Source of the DNA: Eleusine coracana subsp. coracana | Taxonomy: Eukaryota; Streptophyta; Magnoliopsida; Poales; Poaceae | Assembly: GCA_032690845.1 (NCBI GenBank) | Contig: CM064417.1 | Coordinates: 21,492,808 to 21,556,807, forward strand | Length of the DNA stretch: 64,000 nucleotides | Direction of reading: 5' to 3' | Shown: piece by piece, positions 11,636-23,908 of the stretch | How the letters are laid out: each line of letters starts with the position of its first letter | Position numbering within the stretch: the first letter of the stretch is position 1 | The notes under the pieces: model-generated | What the model was told of the DNA's origin: nothing | Databases searched by the model: none | What the model saw: only the letters and a program-made list of their open reading frames with translations | Made by a program: the position numbers and the translations under genes

Positions 11636-14600
11636 TATGAACCCTAATGCATAGTCATCATCTTTTTTCGACACATTAGGCTCATATGGTGCTCTTGAAC
11701 CAGTCCACTCATAAAGGGACCTATGTTTTGTTGCTAGTTCACTGTTTGAGTCAAAGCACTTCCCTTCTGGACTAATTACCTCTCTCAACATAAAACGACA
11801 AAGAAAAGCTACAACTAGATACATGGCATTTGTACTCAAGTGAACATGTGATTTAGAAATTATACCCTTTTTGATCGCGTCGTTCCTTTTCATCTTTGCA
11901 GCCCATTCTTTCTTTGACCTTGTGGCTTTTTGTGTCACATGAGCAGAGTCCTCAATGATATGGTCCAGGTAAAGTAAAATGGACATAAACAAAATCAACT
12001 TACCTCTTGTTGAGACTGCTCAATGATATGGTGCAGGTAAGTTGAAGTGCCAGCCGAGAACACACAAGTGTAGTAACCACAATGCACACTTCCTCGTATT
12101 TGCTTATCGCACTATAAAGTAGATAACACAAGTTTATTATACCTATAATAATTATATGAATGGATAGTATGATAAGAACATGTATAGTCATACCCAAAAC
12201 TTATGACGGAAGTACATCTTCTTTTTCCTTGTAGGATGACATGCCCCACCGGCTACGACATATTTCTCGTAAGCACTGCGCGATCGACAAAAAATTATCA
12301 GTAGATGATATTAACATCATCAAACTATACACACGTAGACCAATTTCTTACCGATCTATGACTTCCAGAATGTCGTCATATAAGTTCTTGTCGTAGTCCA
12401 GGCTGTCGAGCAATAGAAGGTACCCTTCTATCAGAAATATCATCAGACAGATCCAATGATCGCTACAACAATGTTTGTTATCAACAAGTTAATTATGATT
12501 GGATTTAATTTTAACATAGGATACATGACGAAGGCAGTAGTTGTCCAACTTGAAGTTGTAAGGGGCCATAATGCACTCTCTATCTTGCCACCTCATGAAG
12601 TAATCGTACAAGTAATTTGCAACATAAGTCCTTGCTTCTGTTGTCAAGACCGTCTTTATTTCAGCAAGCTCTGTCGGTGTCTTATCCGGATAATTTTTCG
12701 GATTTACTGTTTGGTTGATCGAGCTTTGGTTGATCCGGCTTGGGTTGACGTAGTCACCCTCCAATCTTTTCTATTGGTCTCCTATCTTTGGAAAAAGTAG
12801 TTCATACTACAAAAAAAAGCATTAGATCATATATGGAATTATGCTTGAAATACGAAGTAGATCGAACACGACACTTACATGCACCACAGGGTGATGAAGG
12901 TGATGTCTATTTGGTCTAGATGAAACATCAAGTGGACATCCTCCCAAAAAAGGTATAAGATTTATTCGTCATCTTCGTTGAACACCTCTTTTGGAATCCT
13001 ACAAGTGATTTCGGTGACCCCTTCCTTTGACCTCATCATGTACCAGTCGTGCAACTTCCGTATCTCCCACGGCAGGTTCTTGTACATGTTATTTGATATA
13101 AGGAATTTACCGAGCATAAATTTCGGGTAGTCCACATCGTCCGTAGGATTCTTCAAAATTTGATCATCATACAATAATACATCCCGAGGATCTTCTTCTT
13201 GCAGGACGAGCTTGCCGGTGCTTGCTAGACGTTTTTTCAATGCAGCCAAGTACTTATCAATATCACTTTTTGCTTTTGGATCCTTTGGCTCTTTGTCAAA
13301 TCCGGTAATCGTCTTTAGGATTTCCGATGCCTTGACGACAACTGGTGCAGGCTGGACTTGGATTACCGGGGCCTGAACTTGAACACTCTGCGGAAGAGGC
13401 TTGTTGTCACTAAAGATTATAGGACTATGAGTCGAGTCAGCTTCCGCATGAGGAGATTGGAGCTTGTTTCCCGAGGCTGCCACAGACATAGGAGACGGTT
13501 GTCCACCTGTATTGATTGGCTGGCTCGTATGAAAGGACACGTGCCTAGACAACAGGGGTGGAGAAACTCGTGGTGAGAGGACAACATCACGGCGTTTCCA
13601 AATAATGAAAGAGCCGAGGGCATCTTGGAGAGTTTCTATACCTGCCTCAGGTATCGGGCATTCAATCTCATTGTCCTCATAGCCAGGTACTATTTCTGAC
13701 ATGGTGACACGCATGTAACCTGGGGGATATCCAGGTTATGGAGCATCTCTCCTGGAAATGTCGTGCCGGATGCAACCTTCATCGTCTTCCCCTTGTAACC
13801 AAATGGCACATGCAACTCGCAAGGGGTATCCTCAGTGATGTTCTCTGTTTTTGATTGCATAGGGACTGATGGTTGACCAGAGACGGATGGTTGCGTGGAG
13901 ACGGATGGTTGCGTGGATGTGGACGAACCACGTAAGAAGGCATCCATCGCAGCCTGCAGGTTGGGGTCCAAACGACCGCTTTCTTTGTCGATAGCAAACA
14001 TAAGAAGTTGCTGCCTCCAATCCTCCTTGGCTTTATCTTCTCGCTCTTTCCTGTTCAATGTATGCTTCTTGTAGAGGTGTGAGGACGTATCAGAGAAACC
14101 TTCTTTCCATGTTGCAGATGATGACACTCCTCGTACCCGACCACCATGTTCTTTGGTCCCAATAGCCTTCGCTAGCTCATCCTTGTGATATTGTGATGTA
14201 AACAGACCAGCCTCCATCTGCGTCGTGATGGGACCTTTCAAGGCTTGTACGACCTCAACTGTCGAGGGATCCTTCACAATAATCTCTCCTTCATCGGTTA
14301 ACTCAGAGCGACCATATAGCCAATTCCTGGTACGCTCATTGGTGTTTGGCAAAGGATCAGGTATTCCTTCCGCGCGAAGCTTGGCTTCCTGCTCTCTCCA
14401 AATCGGAATCTTCTTTTTGTATCCGCCCGGACCTAACCTTGGCTTGTACTTGTTCCGCTTGTTGAGCTCAACCATCTGTTCCGCCACGTGATTTTGCAAT
14501 GGTCCCTCACCACTTTGCCGCAACGGTTCTACCATTTGGCGTTGACACCAGTGGGTTCAATCGGTTCTCCATCTTTGGGGTCTAGTGCAGTAACCTCGTA

Positions 14601-15000
14601 GATGTCCTCTACCTTGTTCGCGGAGCGCTGACCACGCTTGCGTTTGTGTGTGGACCCTTGGGCAGGCACCCCTTCCACTTGCTGCTCAAGGGCCTCATCT
14701 GTCGTAGCCTCTGCTGCAAATAGCCGACAGACACTTCGTCGAGGTCCCTAGGATATAAGTAGTAGATTTTAATTTACAAATTAGTTGAACAAATGAGAGA
14801 ATTATCTTTGACAAGATACCTCATCTTGAGGCACGAAATCAGGATTCGGGCTCGCCAATCGACGTTCCTTTAGTAGTGGAGGATGCGGATCTTCTGGTTC
14901 TTCCCAGTGTTCGCTTGATCCTTCATCGTCTGAAGATGACCTCGCTTGTGAGTGCGCCTTGAGGGCGTCTTCCTCTTGAGAGGGCATATTGTCTGCCATG
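11636..15000 (-). pseudogene. CACTA second gene: Ptta/En/Spm transposase domain plus Ulp1 (C48) protease domain
   Basis: A minus-strand, intron-containing gene. A first recognisable exon has a Met at about 15000 (MADNMPSQEEDALKAHSQ) and ends at a GT donor at about 14823. The next starts near 14752. A Ptta/En/Spm domain follows (PRLGPGGYKKKIPIWREQE, then NERTRNWLYGR, then GRVRGVSSSATWKEGF), then a Pro/Gln-rich linker. The C-terminal part, split over several exons, is Ulp1-like: LPWEIRKLHDWYM, DHWICLMIF (His codon 12456-12458), LLLLDSLDYDKNLYDDI (Asp codon 12405-12407) and KQIRGSVHCGYYTC (Gln, and Cys codon 12079-12081). The His-Asp-Gln-Cys set of C48 SUMO-type proteases is therefore present. 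A tail exon runs to 11636. Breaks include an internal deletion with a stop near 14530, a frameshift near 13700 and an in-frame TAA at 12962. The original promoter and first exon may lie beyond the nested gypsy, at 25.1-25.2 kb. Confidence 0.78.
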
Positions 15001-15114
15001 ATGAGAAGACTTTGACAGCTAATGTTAGATATGACGACTAGTTTAGAAAACAAGGAGTATACACCTTTCATCATTGAGCATAGAGACAAGGAAAACAAAA
15101 GAAAATAATAGAAA

Positions 15115-15545
15115 AAATCAAAATTTGCTCTCAGTGCGGGTTGCCGAATCAATGGCCTTCCAACGCTTTAAGATCCTTGACTCGTACAACAACATATATC
15201 CGATATCCTAGGATATGATCTATGTCGCCACACTAGCCTCACTTAGGCCGTTTTTATCATTGAGCATGGGTCGATTGCCTACGTAGAATAGATAAGTAGT
15301 ACAGAGAGACAAGGAGAAGAATAGAAAAATCAAAAGTTGCTCTCAGTGAGGGGTTGCCGAATCAACGGCCTTCCAACGCTATAATATCCTTGACCTGTAC
15401 AGCAGCATGTATCCAATATCCTAGGATATGGTCCATGTCGCTACACTAGCCTCACTTGGCCCCCTTTCATCATTGAGCATCGATCGCCTACGTAGAATAG
15501 ATAAGTAGTACAGAGAGACAAGGAGAAGAATAGAATAGGAACATT
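15115..15545. repeat. About 211-bp direct duplication, intronic/intergenic in CACTA
   Basis: Two diverged units in tandem. GTTGCCGAATCAA(T/C)GGCC TTCCAACGC occurs near 15138 and 15350, and GAGAGACAAGGAGAAGAAT near 15304 and 15515. The block around CCTAGGATATG is also shared. It is non-coding. Confidence 0.8.
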
Positions 15546-15899
15546 GCATAGGTATCATAAACAAATATATTAAAGGCCGCAAGTAATATGGCATATATAT
15601 GGCCGCAAGTAATATGGCATATATATATCATCATATATATCATAGGCAGCAAGCATATGGCAACAAATTAAATATATGGCAGCAAAATGGCAGTGACAAC
15701 AGCAACAGTGCACATATATATAGCAGAAAAATGAACAACAACAGAGATCACTAGCAGATATCAGCAACAGCAGATATCAACAACAACAGCAAAATGAACC
15801 ATATATATCACTAGTAGATATCAACAACAGCAGCAAGCTAAAGATCGACAACAAGTATATGGCATATATATCATCATATATATCATAACAACAGCAGCA

Positions 15900-15949
<50 letters not shown>

Positions 15950-16565
15950 GAAAAATGAACAACAGCATTTGACAAGGATAAAACAGGAGCTGATGGATAC
16001 ACACCAAATTGCTAGAGCTACAATCAGGCAAAAGAAAAATTCTTTTTGTTTACCAAGAGCAACAGATCAGTTATACACTAAGTACGAGCATGCAAGAGAG
16101 TACTCATAAAATATCAGATAAGAGATATAGCGTTAATCTTAAAATATCATACTAAGTATTACTTTTTATCTTTACTTGGTCATAGTTCCATGTCACAGGA
16201 CAACAAAAAAGGCAGGCAGAAAGGAAAACAACGGAGCATCATGATCTGAAGCATCGGTTCAGCACAACAAATAAACAAAATACCACAGGCAGCAAATAAG
16301 CAACTATAGTGAGCATGATAGTGAGCAAGCATATAGGGCAGCTAGCGCATTCAGATATGGCTGAAGTTACAGTGAGGTTTTTTACACACATTGCTGGTTT
16401 TAACCAATCTAACAAGTACTCCCTCCATTCTCAATTGTTGTCATTAGGACAGTTGTTAGGATAGCACAGAGCACATGGTGATTTAGCACTGGAGGTGGTT
16501 CAGCACATAGCACAAAGCACAGAGCACATGAGCATAGAGCATAGAGCACAGAGCATAAAGCATGA
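15546..16565. repeat. Simple-sequence-rich spacer with (TA)n microsatellite
   Basis: No coding frame. It holds CAACAG/CAGCAA-rich low-complexity sequence, a pure (TA)n run at about 15904-15947, and near 16500-16560 a short degenerate array of AGAGCACA/AGAGCATA. It probably forms a large intron of the second CACTA gene. Confidence 0.6.
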
Positions 16566-16569
16566 CTAA

Positions 16570-17054
16570 AGGGCGCACCTGGTCGTCGACGGGCAGGAGT
16601 GTGTCAGACAGGAGGGGAGAGGGGAGTAAGAAGAGGGTGCGGCACTTACCAGAGAGAAGACGAAGGAGGGGGAGTCCCTCGTGGTATTGGTCATCGACGG
16701 GCAGGAGTGCGTCGGACAGGAGGGGAGAAGGGAGGTAGAAGAGGGTGCGGCACTTACCAGAGAGAAGACAGAGGAGGGGGAGTCCCTAGCGGTGATGGTC
16801 GACGAGTTCGAGGAGGGAGGACGCCGATGCGCGCGTTGTCGATGAGGAGGGAACCCATGGCGGTGATGCTCAGGGAAGGACGAGGGATCCCGCGTGGTGA
16901 TCGTCGAGGCGGGGCTCGGGGATGAGGAGGGGGCCCGTGGCGGCGTTGCTCGGGGAAGGTCGAGGGGGCCCGTGCGGCGACCGTCGAGGCGGGGCTTGGG
17001 GACGAGGAGGGGGCCTGTGGCGGAGGTGCTCGGGAAAGGTCGAGGGGGCCCGTG
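16570..17054 (-). repeat. GC-rich minisatellite, possible first-exon part of the second CACTA gene
   Basis: Two types of tandem unit. Near 16590-16790 a unit of about 108 bp occurs twice, each containing CACTTACCAGAGAGAAGAC, which on the minus strand reads as a splice donor (CTG|GTAAGTG). Near 16860-17050 a unit of about 80 bp recurs, around CGTCGAGGCGGGGCT and GGACGAGGAGGGGGC. The minus strand is open and Pro/Ser-rich. The same units continue at 24834-25145 on the far side of the nested gypsy, so this was one stretch before that insertion. Confidence 0.65.
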
Positions 17055-17966
17055 TGATGTGGACAAGGGTTCCCGATCTTCCGAAAGGTTCTTGGTAAGT
17101 TGATTTGGTCGGAGGCGACACACAAATCGATCCGGCTTCAGAACAGCACGTTCTAAACCCCGCAATCGCAGCACGACGTCTCCTCTGGTTATCAACCGTC
17201 CAAAAGATGATTGACCTCGCCGAGAAGGCTAATCCCTGCCTGCGAATCAAGAACACAAGCAAGAACAACGAAGAATGCAACACAATTGCAGATGTATGAT
17301 TAAACTCTCAAAGTTGGGGTCTCACAAACCGATGAACGGTGAAACTGTTTATGAACAGAATTGATCTAAGCAAAACCCCCAACCCTAATGGTGTGGCGGC
17401 GGCTGTATATAAAGACCCTAGGGTCGTGATGCGCCCCTAATTGGGCTCAACTAGATACAAAGCCCAAAGGCAAAAAACAGGCGACGCAGCACCGACACAG
17501 ATTCTGGACTCTCTCTTGTTTTGACGATTCCCGATGACTCCGGATGAATTTTGACATGAGGCCGGTGGCATTGGAAAGGTCTTCTCCTTATCTTTCCGTG
17601 CATATGTAGAACGTCCAAATCCGAGTCCGTATGCGTCCTGGACGACCGTTTTAGTACAGACTGGTTCTGGGCCCCGAAACAGACTCGAAGTCGGTTTTGA
17701 TTGGGCCTCCACTTTGGCTTCCAAGCCCTTGCTGGTCCTCCACGTTCCCAACTCCTTCTCCCATCATCTCCTGGTCCTCTCCATGGTTTCTAATCATAAA
17801 ATAATCATTAGGTAGCAAACCATTCTCAAAAGTAACATATAGCGAAGAACGTAGGAACGAGCTCACCTCTAAATTTAGTTGTCATGCACGAGTTCTAGTC
17901 ATTGGACCTTGCAAGTCCAGATTTGGAGGAGTGTTGTGTGTATCCATAGGAGTGATGTCCTCATCA
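17055..17966 (-). repeat. Copy 1 3' LTR
   Basis: 912 bp. On the minus strand it starts TGATGAGGACATCACTCC and ends CCACATCA. It lacks the short CAAGACCCTCTGGAC segment present in the other LTR. Its first part encodes the C-terminal end of the polyprotein. Confidence 0.92.
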
Positions 17967-20900
17967 TCCTCCCCCTCTTGAAGTGGAGTCATCCTCGACT
18001 CAAGCTCATCCTCTTCTCCCAAGTATGGTTTCAAATCTGAAATGTTAAAAGTAGGACTAACCCCGAACTCGGGAGGCAACTCAAGTTTATATGCATTATC
18101 ATTAATCTTCTCTATTATTTTGAATGGACCATCAGCTCTAGGCATTAGTTTAGACTTTCTCAATTCTGGAAATCTATCCTTCCTTAAGTGTAACCACACT
18201 AAATCTCCTACATCAAGCTTTACCTCCTTTCTTCCCTTACTACCAGCAATTTTATACTTTTCATTCATCTTTTCAATGCTAAGTCTAGTGGTCTCATGTA
18301 TTTGCAAAATAAATTCAGCACGCTCCTTAGCATCAATATGAACTCTCTCATTAATAGGTAGAGGAAGTATATCAAGTGGAGTACGGGGATCAAAACCATA
18401 CACTACCTTGAATGGACTTACCTTGGTAGTAGAATGTGTTGCCCGATTATAAGCAAACTCAACATGAGGTAAGCATTCTTCCCATTGCTTCAAATTTTTC
18501 TTCAAAACAGCTCGCAACATAGTACCCAAAGTGCGGTTCACAACCTCAGTTTGTCCATCAGTTTGTGGATGACAAGTTGTAGAAAATAACAACTTTGTAC
18601 CCAACTTATTCCAAAGCGTGCGCCAAAAATGACTCAAGAATTTTGCATCACGATCTGAAACAATAGTAGAAAGCATACCATGCAAACGTATAATTTCTTT
18701 GAAAAAAAGATCAGCAATATAACTAGCATCATCAGTTTTATGACATGATATAAAGTGTGCCATCTTGGAAAAATGATCCACGACAACAAAAATGCTATCG
18801 CTCCCCCTCTTAGTCCTAGGCAGTCCTAAAATAAAGTCCATAGAAATATCCGCCCAAGGAATAGAAGGAACAGGAAGTGGCATGTATAAACCATGTGGAT
18901 TCAATCGAGACTTAGCTTTTTGACATGTAGTGCAGCGAGCAACAAAACGCTCAACATCTTTCCTCATCCTTGGCCAAAAGAAGTGTGTAGCCAAAATATC
19001 CTCTGTCTTCTTAGCACCAAAATGACCCATCAATCCACCTTCATGTGCCTCCTGCAACAACAAAAGACGAACAGAACCAACTGGAATGCATAGGCGGTTA
19101 GCTCTAAACAAGAATCCATCATTCAACACAAATTTGTGCCAAGCACGACCTTCTTTACAGTGCAACAATACATCTTTAAAATCAACATCAGCAACATATT
19201 GTTCTTTAATTGCCTCAAGTCCAAAAATTCTACAATCAAGTTGAGACAACAAAGTATATCGCCTAGATAAAGCATCAGCAATCACATTATCCTTCCCTTT
19301 CTTATGTTTAATAATATAAGGAAAAGACTCAATAAACTCAACCCATTTAGCATGTCTACGGTTCAAAATGCCTTGAGAACGAATATACTTAAGTGATTCA
19401 TGATCAGAATGAATAACAAATTCTTTGGGCAACAAATAATGACGCCACGTCTCTAAAGAACGTACAAGTGCATATAGTTCCATATCATATGTGGAATAAT
19501 TCAAAACAGCCCCAGTAATTTTCTCACTAAAGTATGCAACAGGTTTACCATCTTGCATCAAAACACCACCAATGCCTATACCACTAGCATCACATTCAAG
19601 CTCAAAAGTCTTATCAAAATTGGGTAATTGCAGCAATGGTGCATGTGTAAGTTTGTCCTTCAAAGCATCAAAAGACTCATGATGTACCTTACCAAAATGG
19701 AAGTCAACGCCCTTCTTTGTCAACTCATGCAATGGTGCAGCAATGGTGCTGAAATCTTTGACAAAGCGGCGGTAGAAACCTGCAAAACCAAGAAAACTCC
19801 TCACCTGTGTGATAGTTTTTGGTACAGGCCAGCTCTTTATGGCTTCAATCTTCGCCTCATCCACCTCAATTCCCTGTGTAGTCACAACATAGCCAAGAAA
19901 AGAGACTCGATCCGTGCAAAAGGTGCACTTCTCAAGGTTACCAAATAAATGTGAAACTCGCAAAGCATCAAAAACAGCACGCAAATGAATCATATGATCA
20001 TCCATGGATTTGCTATAAATCAAGATATCATCAAAGTAAACAACCACAAATTTGCCAATAAAAGGTCTTAAAACCTTATTCATCAAACGCATGAAAGTAC
20101 TGGGTGCATTAGTTAACCCAAAAGGCATTACTAACCACTCATACAACCCGAATTTGGTTTTGAAAGCTGTTTTCCATTCATCTCCAAGTTTCATTCTAAT
20201 TTGATGGTAGCCACTACGCAAATCAATTTTAGTGAAAATTATAGCACCACATAACTCATCAAGCATGTCGTCTAGCCTAGGAATAGGATGACGATACCTA
20301 ATAGTAATGTTATTAATGGCTCTACAATCTACACACATACGCCAAGAACCATCTTTCTTAGAAACCAAAAGTACAGGAACAGCACAAGGACTAAGTGATT
20401 GACGAACATACCCACGATCCAAAAGGTCTTGGACTTGTCGTTGTATCTCCTTAGTCTCCTCAGGGTTGGTCCTATAAGCAGCACGGTTTGGTAAAGTAGC
20501 ACCAGGAATCAAATCAATTTGATGCTCAATCCCTCTCAAAGGTGGCAATCCCGGGGGTATCTCAGCTGGGAAAACATCCTCATACTCCTACAAAAGGTTA
20601 GTGACAGCAGGAGGCAAAGCACTAGAAGCAATATCACCAAACAAAAACAAGGCTTGTTTGCATATCAAAGCATAGCAAATATCATCAGTAGAAATTTCAG
20701 CAAGCTCAGATTTTGTGGCAAGACATGAACGACCTTGTAATTTAATTGCAGCACCCTTAGAACTTGAAGAATCATTAACATTACTTGGTGTAGAAGCAGA
20801 ATTAACAGGTTGCTGAATTTCAGGGCTTTTATTTTTCAAACTAGCAACTCTTCCTAAATCAGCTTGTACAATTTCAGCAGGGGTCATTGGTAACAAAGTA

Positions 20901-22708
20901 ATTTTAGTTCCTTTATGCATAAAAGTGTACTTATTACTTTTACCATAGTGTACAACATCATTATCAAATTCCCAAGGTCTACCCAACAAAAGTGAACAAG
21001 CTTGCATGGGTACAACATCGCAATCAACAGAATCCACATAGGAACCAATGGAAAAAGGAACTCTGCAAGTTTGTGTTACCTTAGCTTTTCCAGAGTCATT
21101 TAACCACTGAATGTAGTATGGATGTGGATGTGGGCGCGTGGTCAAATCAAGCTTCTTAACCACATCAGAACTCACCAAATTGTTGCAGCTTCCTCCATCA
21201 ATGATGACACGTGCCCGACGGTTCTTGATGACGAAGAAAATCTAGAACAAGTTATGTCGCTGCATCATCTCAGGCTGCTGGACTTGTTTGCTAAGCACAC
21301 GCTACACAATAATATTCATATAGCCCATGGTATCTCCGCCTCCAAGGACGAGGTCACCGCTGGTGGCAGCGACATCCTCCTCCTCATCCTCCACATCGGA
21401 GACGCTCATGTAACCGCCATCATCTGTCGCCACATATGCCCGCCTACTTGGGCAATCTTTCTGCACATGGCCAAGACCATGGCAGCGGTGGCACTGAATC
21501 CCTGTAGTGCGTCCCGTCGAAGCAACAGAGGAGGCACTACTAGCCGGTACCTGCACAGAATTTTTACCTGAGCGCGTAGAAGGGGCAGGGGCTGATCTTG
21601 GTGCTGCAGAAACAACACTAGCTGGTGGGGGCGGCCGGAAAGATGGCTTGGGCAGCCCCGAAGTCCCCGTCGGCCGTGGTGGGTAGAAATTCCTGGACTT
21701 GCTGTACTCCTCAAAAGCCTGGAAAAGTCCCTGTGATTCTTTCTCTGCAAGCATAGCATACTGGAAACACTGGTTGAGGGTATAAAATTCTTTATAATCA
21801 AGGATGTCCTGAATTTCTTTTCTCAAACCAGAATAAAAGCGGCAAATCTGATCCTCTACTTTTTCAACCACAGCACAACGAATCAAACCCTTCTGAAGCT
21901 CACTAAAATACTCCTGAACAGTTTTATCTCCTTGATCTAAACGCTGCAGTTTATTACGAATTTCTCTATAAAAAGAAGGAGGAACAAAACGATCATGCAT
22001 TTCTACCTTAAGTTCTTCCCAAGTAGTAGGCAAATCGGTTTCAGCAGCTAGACCACTCCACCAAACAATAGCAAAGTCCTTAAACTCACTAGTGGCTTGT
22101 CTAACTCTATGTTGTTCAGGAACAAGGTGGGCATTAAATTTTTGTTCTACCGTCATTTCCCAATCAAGGTAAGCATCACCATCGTATTGACCCGAAAACG
22201 AAGGAATTGAAAACTTAATTTTAGCATACGGATCATCTGGAGCATAGTTACCTTGTGTGCGACGGTTGTGGTTGTGGAAACCACCCATACCTTGAGGGTT
22301 ACGTTGCAAACGGCGTCGTAACCTTGTGGTCCTTGTAGCTGACCTATCGACGGTGCCATCAGCCTTATACACCGTTGCTTCATCATGATCGTCTTCAACG
22401 TCGTTGTTGGTGTCGTTGTTGGTGTTGTTGTTGTTGTTGTTGTTATTGTTGGTCTTGTGAGCGGTCTCCAATTCGACAACCTGATCGGTTAGCTTAGAGA
22501 CTCTCTTATCCAACCGCTCAATGCTTTCTCCCAGGTGAAGCTTGGTGACGGCGTCGGTGACGGCCCTGGTGATCGTCTCTGCCAAATCACTCTGAACCGC
22601 CTGCAAAGCCTTCTGTAACTGATTTTGGCTCACGCACTCATCCAATTTTGAGGGTGAAGCACCCTCCCCGTCGCTTCCTGACATCAGAAACACCAAAACA
22701 GGAAACAA
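17882..22708 (-). pseudogene. Copy 1 gag-pol polyprotein, broken by nonsense changes only
   Basis: One frame of 1,609 codons runs from Met at 22708 with no frameshift. Gag covers about codons 1-470, with a CCHC knuckle near 400-420 (CHRCHGLGHVQKDC). The protease region (IIDGGSCNN) is near 505. Reverse transcriptase follows with KIDLRSGYHQI and YFDDILIYS near 890. Then RNase H (FELECDASGIGIGG), the integrase HHCC finger (CTTCQKAKS) and the D,D,E core (SMDFILGLP, VSDRDAKFL, QTDGQTEVVNR). The C-terminal GPFKIIEKINDNAYKLELP block has no obvious chromodomain and reads into the LTR. Stops are three TAG codons at 21302-21304, 21242-21244 and 20588-20590, where copies 2 and/or 3 have CAG. The frame ends at a TGA at 17882 where copy 3 has CGA. 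The gag-pol enzymes normally act inside the virus-like particle and, for integrase, in the nucleus. Confidence 0.93.
17967..17979 (-). other. Copy 1 polypurine tract
   Basis: On the minus strand, AAGAGGGGGAGGA directly abuts the TGATGAGG start of the 3' LTR. This is the expected plus-strand primer position. The same tract precedes the 3' LTRs of copies 2, 3 and 4. Confidence 0.88.
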
Positions 22709-23893
22709 AAAGTGAAGGTTATCCCTACAAAACTACTAAGCAGTGGTGCCTCTCAACACAGCAAAAGTAAGCTTCTTGCAAAGCTCTTACAAAGTTCTGA
22801 AAACAACAAAGCGAAGGATACCAGGGAGAAGTGTTCCACAATTGCAAGGGTTACCAAATAACCTATGTGCTGTCCAGAAGAAGTATGTAGAGCTAGGAAG
22901 GCCAAATATGTATATATGAGTGACACACAAATCAAAAACAGATAGTAAAGCTGAATAAGTACCCAAGTAACTTGTCCCTAGTTGCTGGTCTAACTATGTC
23001 CTAGAACAGTAGTGATAGCAAAGAAGAAACAAGGAGACAAAGGGACACAGTCGATAACAGGGGGCTTAGTGTAAAACAGTCAAACTCAGAAATTTCAGGG
23101 GGCTAGATGGAGCACTAGTAGGAATCCCAAATTTCTTTTCTTTTGATTTTATTTTTTTGATATTTTTTTCCAACTCACTAGCAAACAGGGAGAAACCACA
23201 AAAAATTTCAGCTCAAACCAAGCTAGGACGTGGCCTACAGAAAATATTGAAGTTTCAGAAAACGTCGGGTTTCAACTTGAATGAATTTTTTCTTTATCTT
23301 CCCGATTTTTTTTGAATTTTTTGACGAGGGCACACATAGTGTGGGTATGCTCAACTTTTCGTCTAGAATCTCCTGTAAAAATTTCAGCCAAAACGGACAA
23401 CCGAGCGAAAAGTTATGGCTGTTTTACCGAAGGGGTGTCGGAATCGGTTTTGAAGAACCCAGTGGTTTGAGTGAAATCCGAGTCGGGCTTGGGGTCGGGT
23501 AGGGAGTTTTTTTTTTTGGCGAGGTGGATGCAGCGGAAAGTGGAATTTATGAAAATTGGTCCGAGGTGGTGAGGGTGGGTTTAGGGTGGGATAAGGGTGG
23601 GCGTGTCGATCAATCAACCCTAGCACACAAAGCCGACAAAACCGAGGATGGTGAAGGGGATGGCGGCTAGGGTTGCAAGGGAAAACACTACTGACGACAA
23701 AAACACAAACTAAACCAGCGACTAAACAAGAACTAGGGCACAAACTTAACACTATGGACTCTGAAATTGAAATATGCAAAGGCTAAACACATGGTTATGG
23801 GCGGGGGAAATTTTTTTTGGTATTTTCAGTGGACGATAGGAAGAACACGAAAACAAAAATAAAGGGTAGTATGAACCTGACGGTGCACCTGAA
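22709..23893 (-). other. Copy 1 5' leader
   Basis: About 1.2 kb between the primer-binding site and the gag Met at 22708. It has no conserved frame. Homologous leader is present in copy 2 (45385-46605) but almost entirely deleted from copy 3. Confidence 0.8.
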
Positions 23894-23906
23894 GCTCTGA
23901 TTACCA
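23894..23906 (-). other. Copy 1 primer-binding site (initiator-Met type)
   Basis: On the minus strand TGGTAATCAGAGC lies two bases inside the 5' LTR. It matches the initiator-Met tRNA-type site TGGTATCAGAGC with one extra A. Copy 2 has the same extra A and copy 3 does not. Confidence 0.85.
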
Positions 23907-23908
23907 CT

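Noticed and set aside
15904..15947. (TA)n run as an origin or MITE core
   Set aside because: Plain microsatellite with no inverted flanks or target duplication.
16599..16925. Gly/Arg-rich plus-strand frame in the minisatellite
   Set aside because: Repeat-driven open frame; the minus strand has the splice donors and promoter context.
18042..20728. Plus-strand open frames inside gypsy copy 1 (and matching ones opposite copies 2-4)
   Set aside because: Antisense shadows of pol; they recur only because pol recurs.
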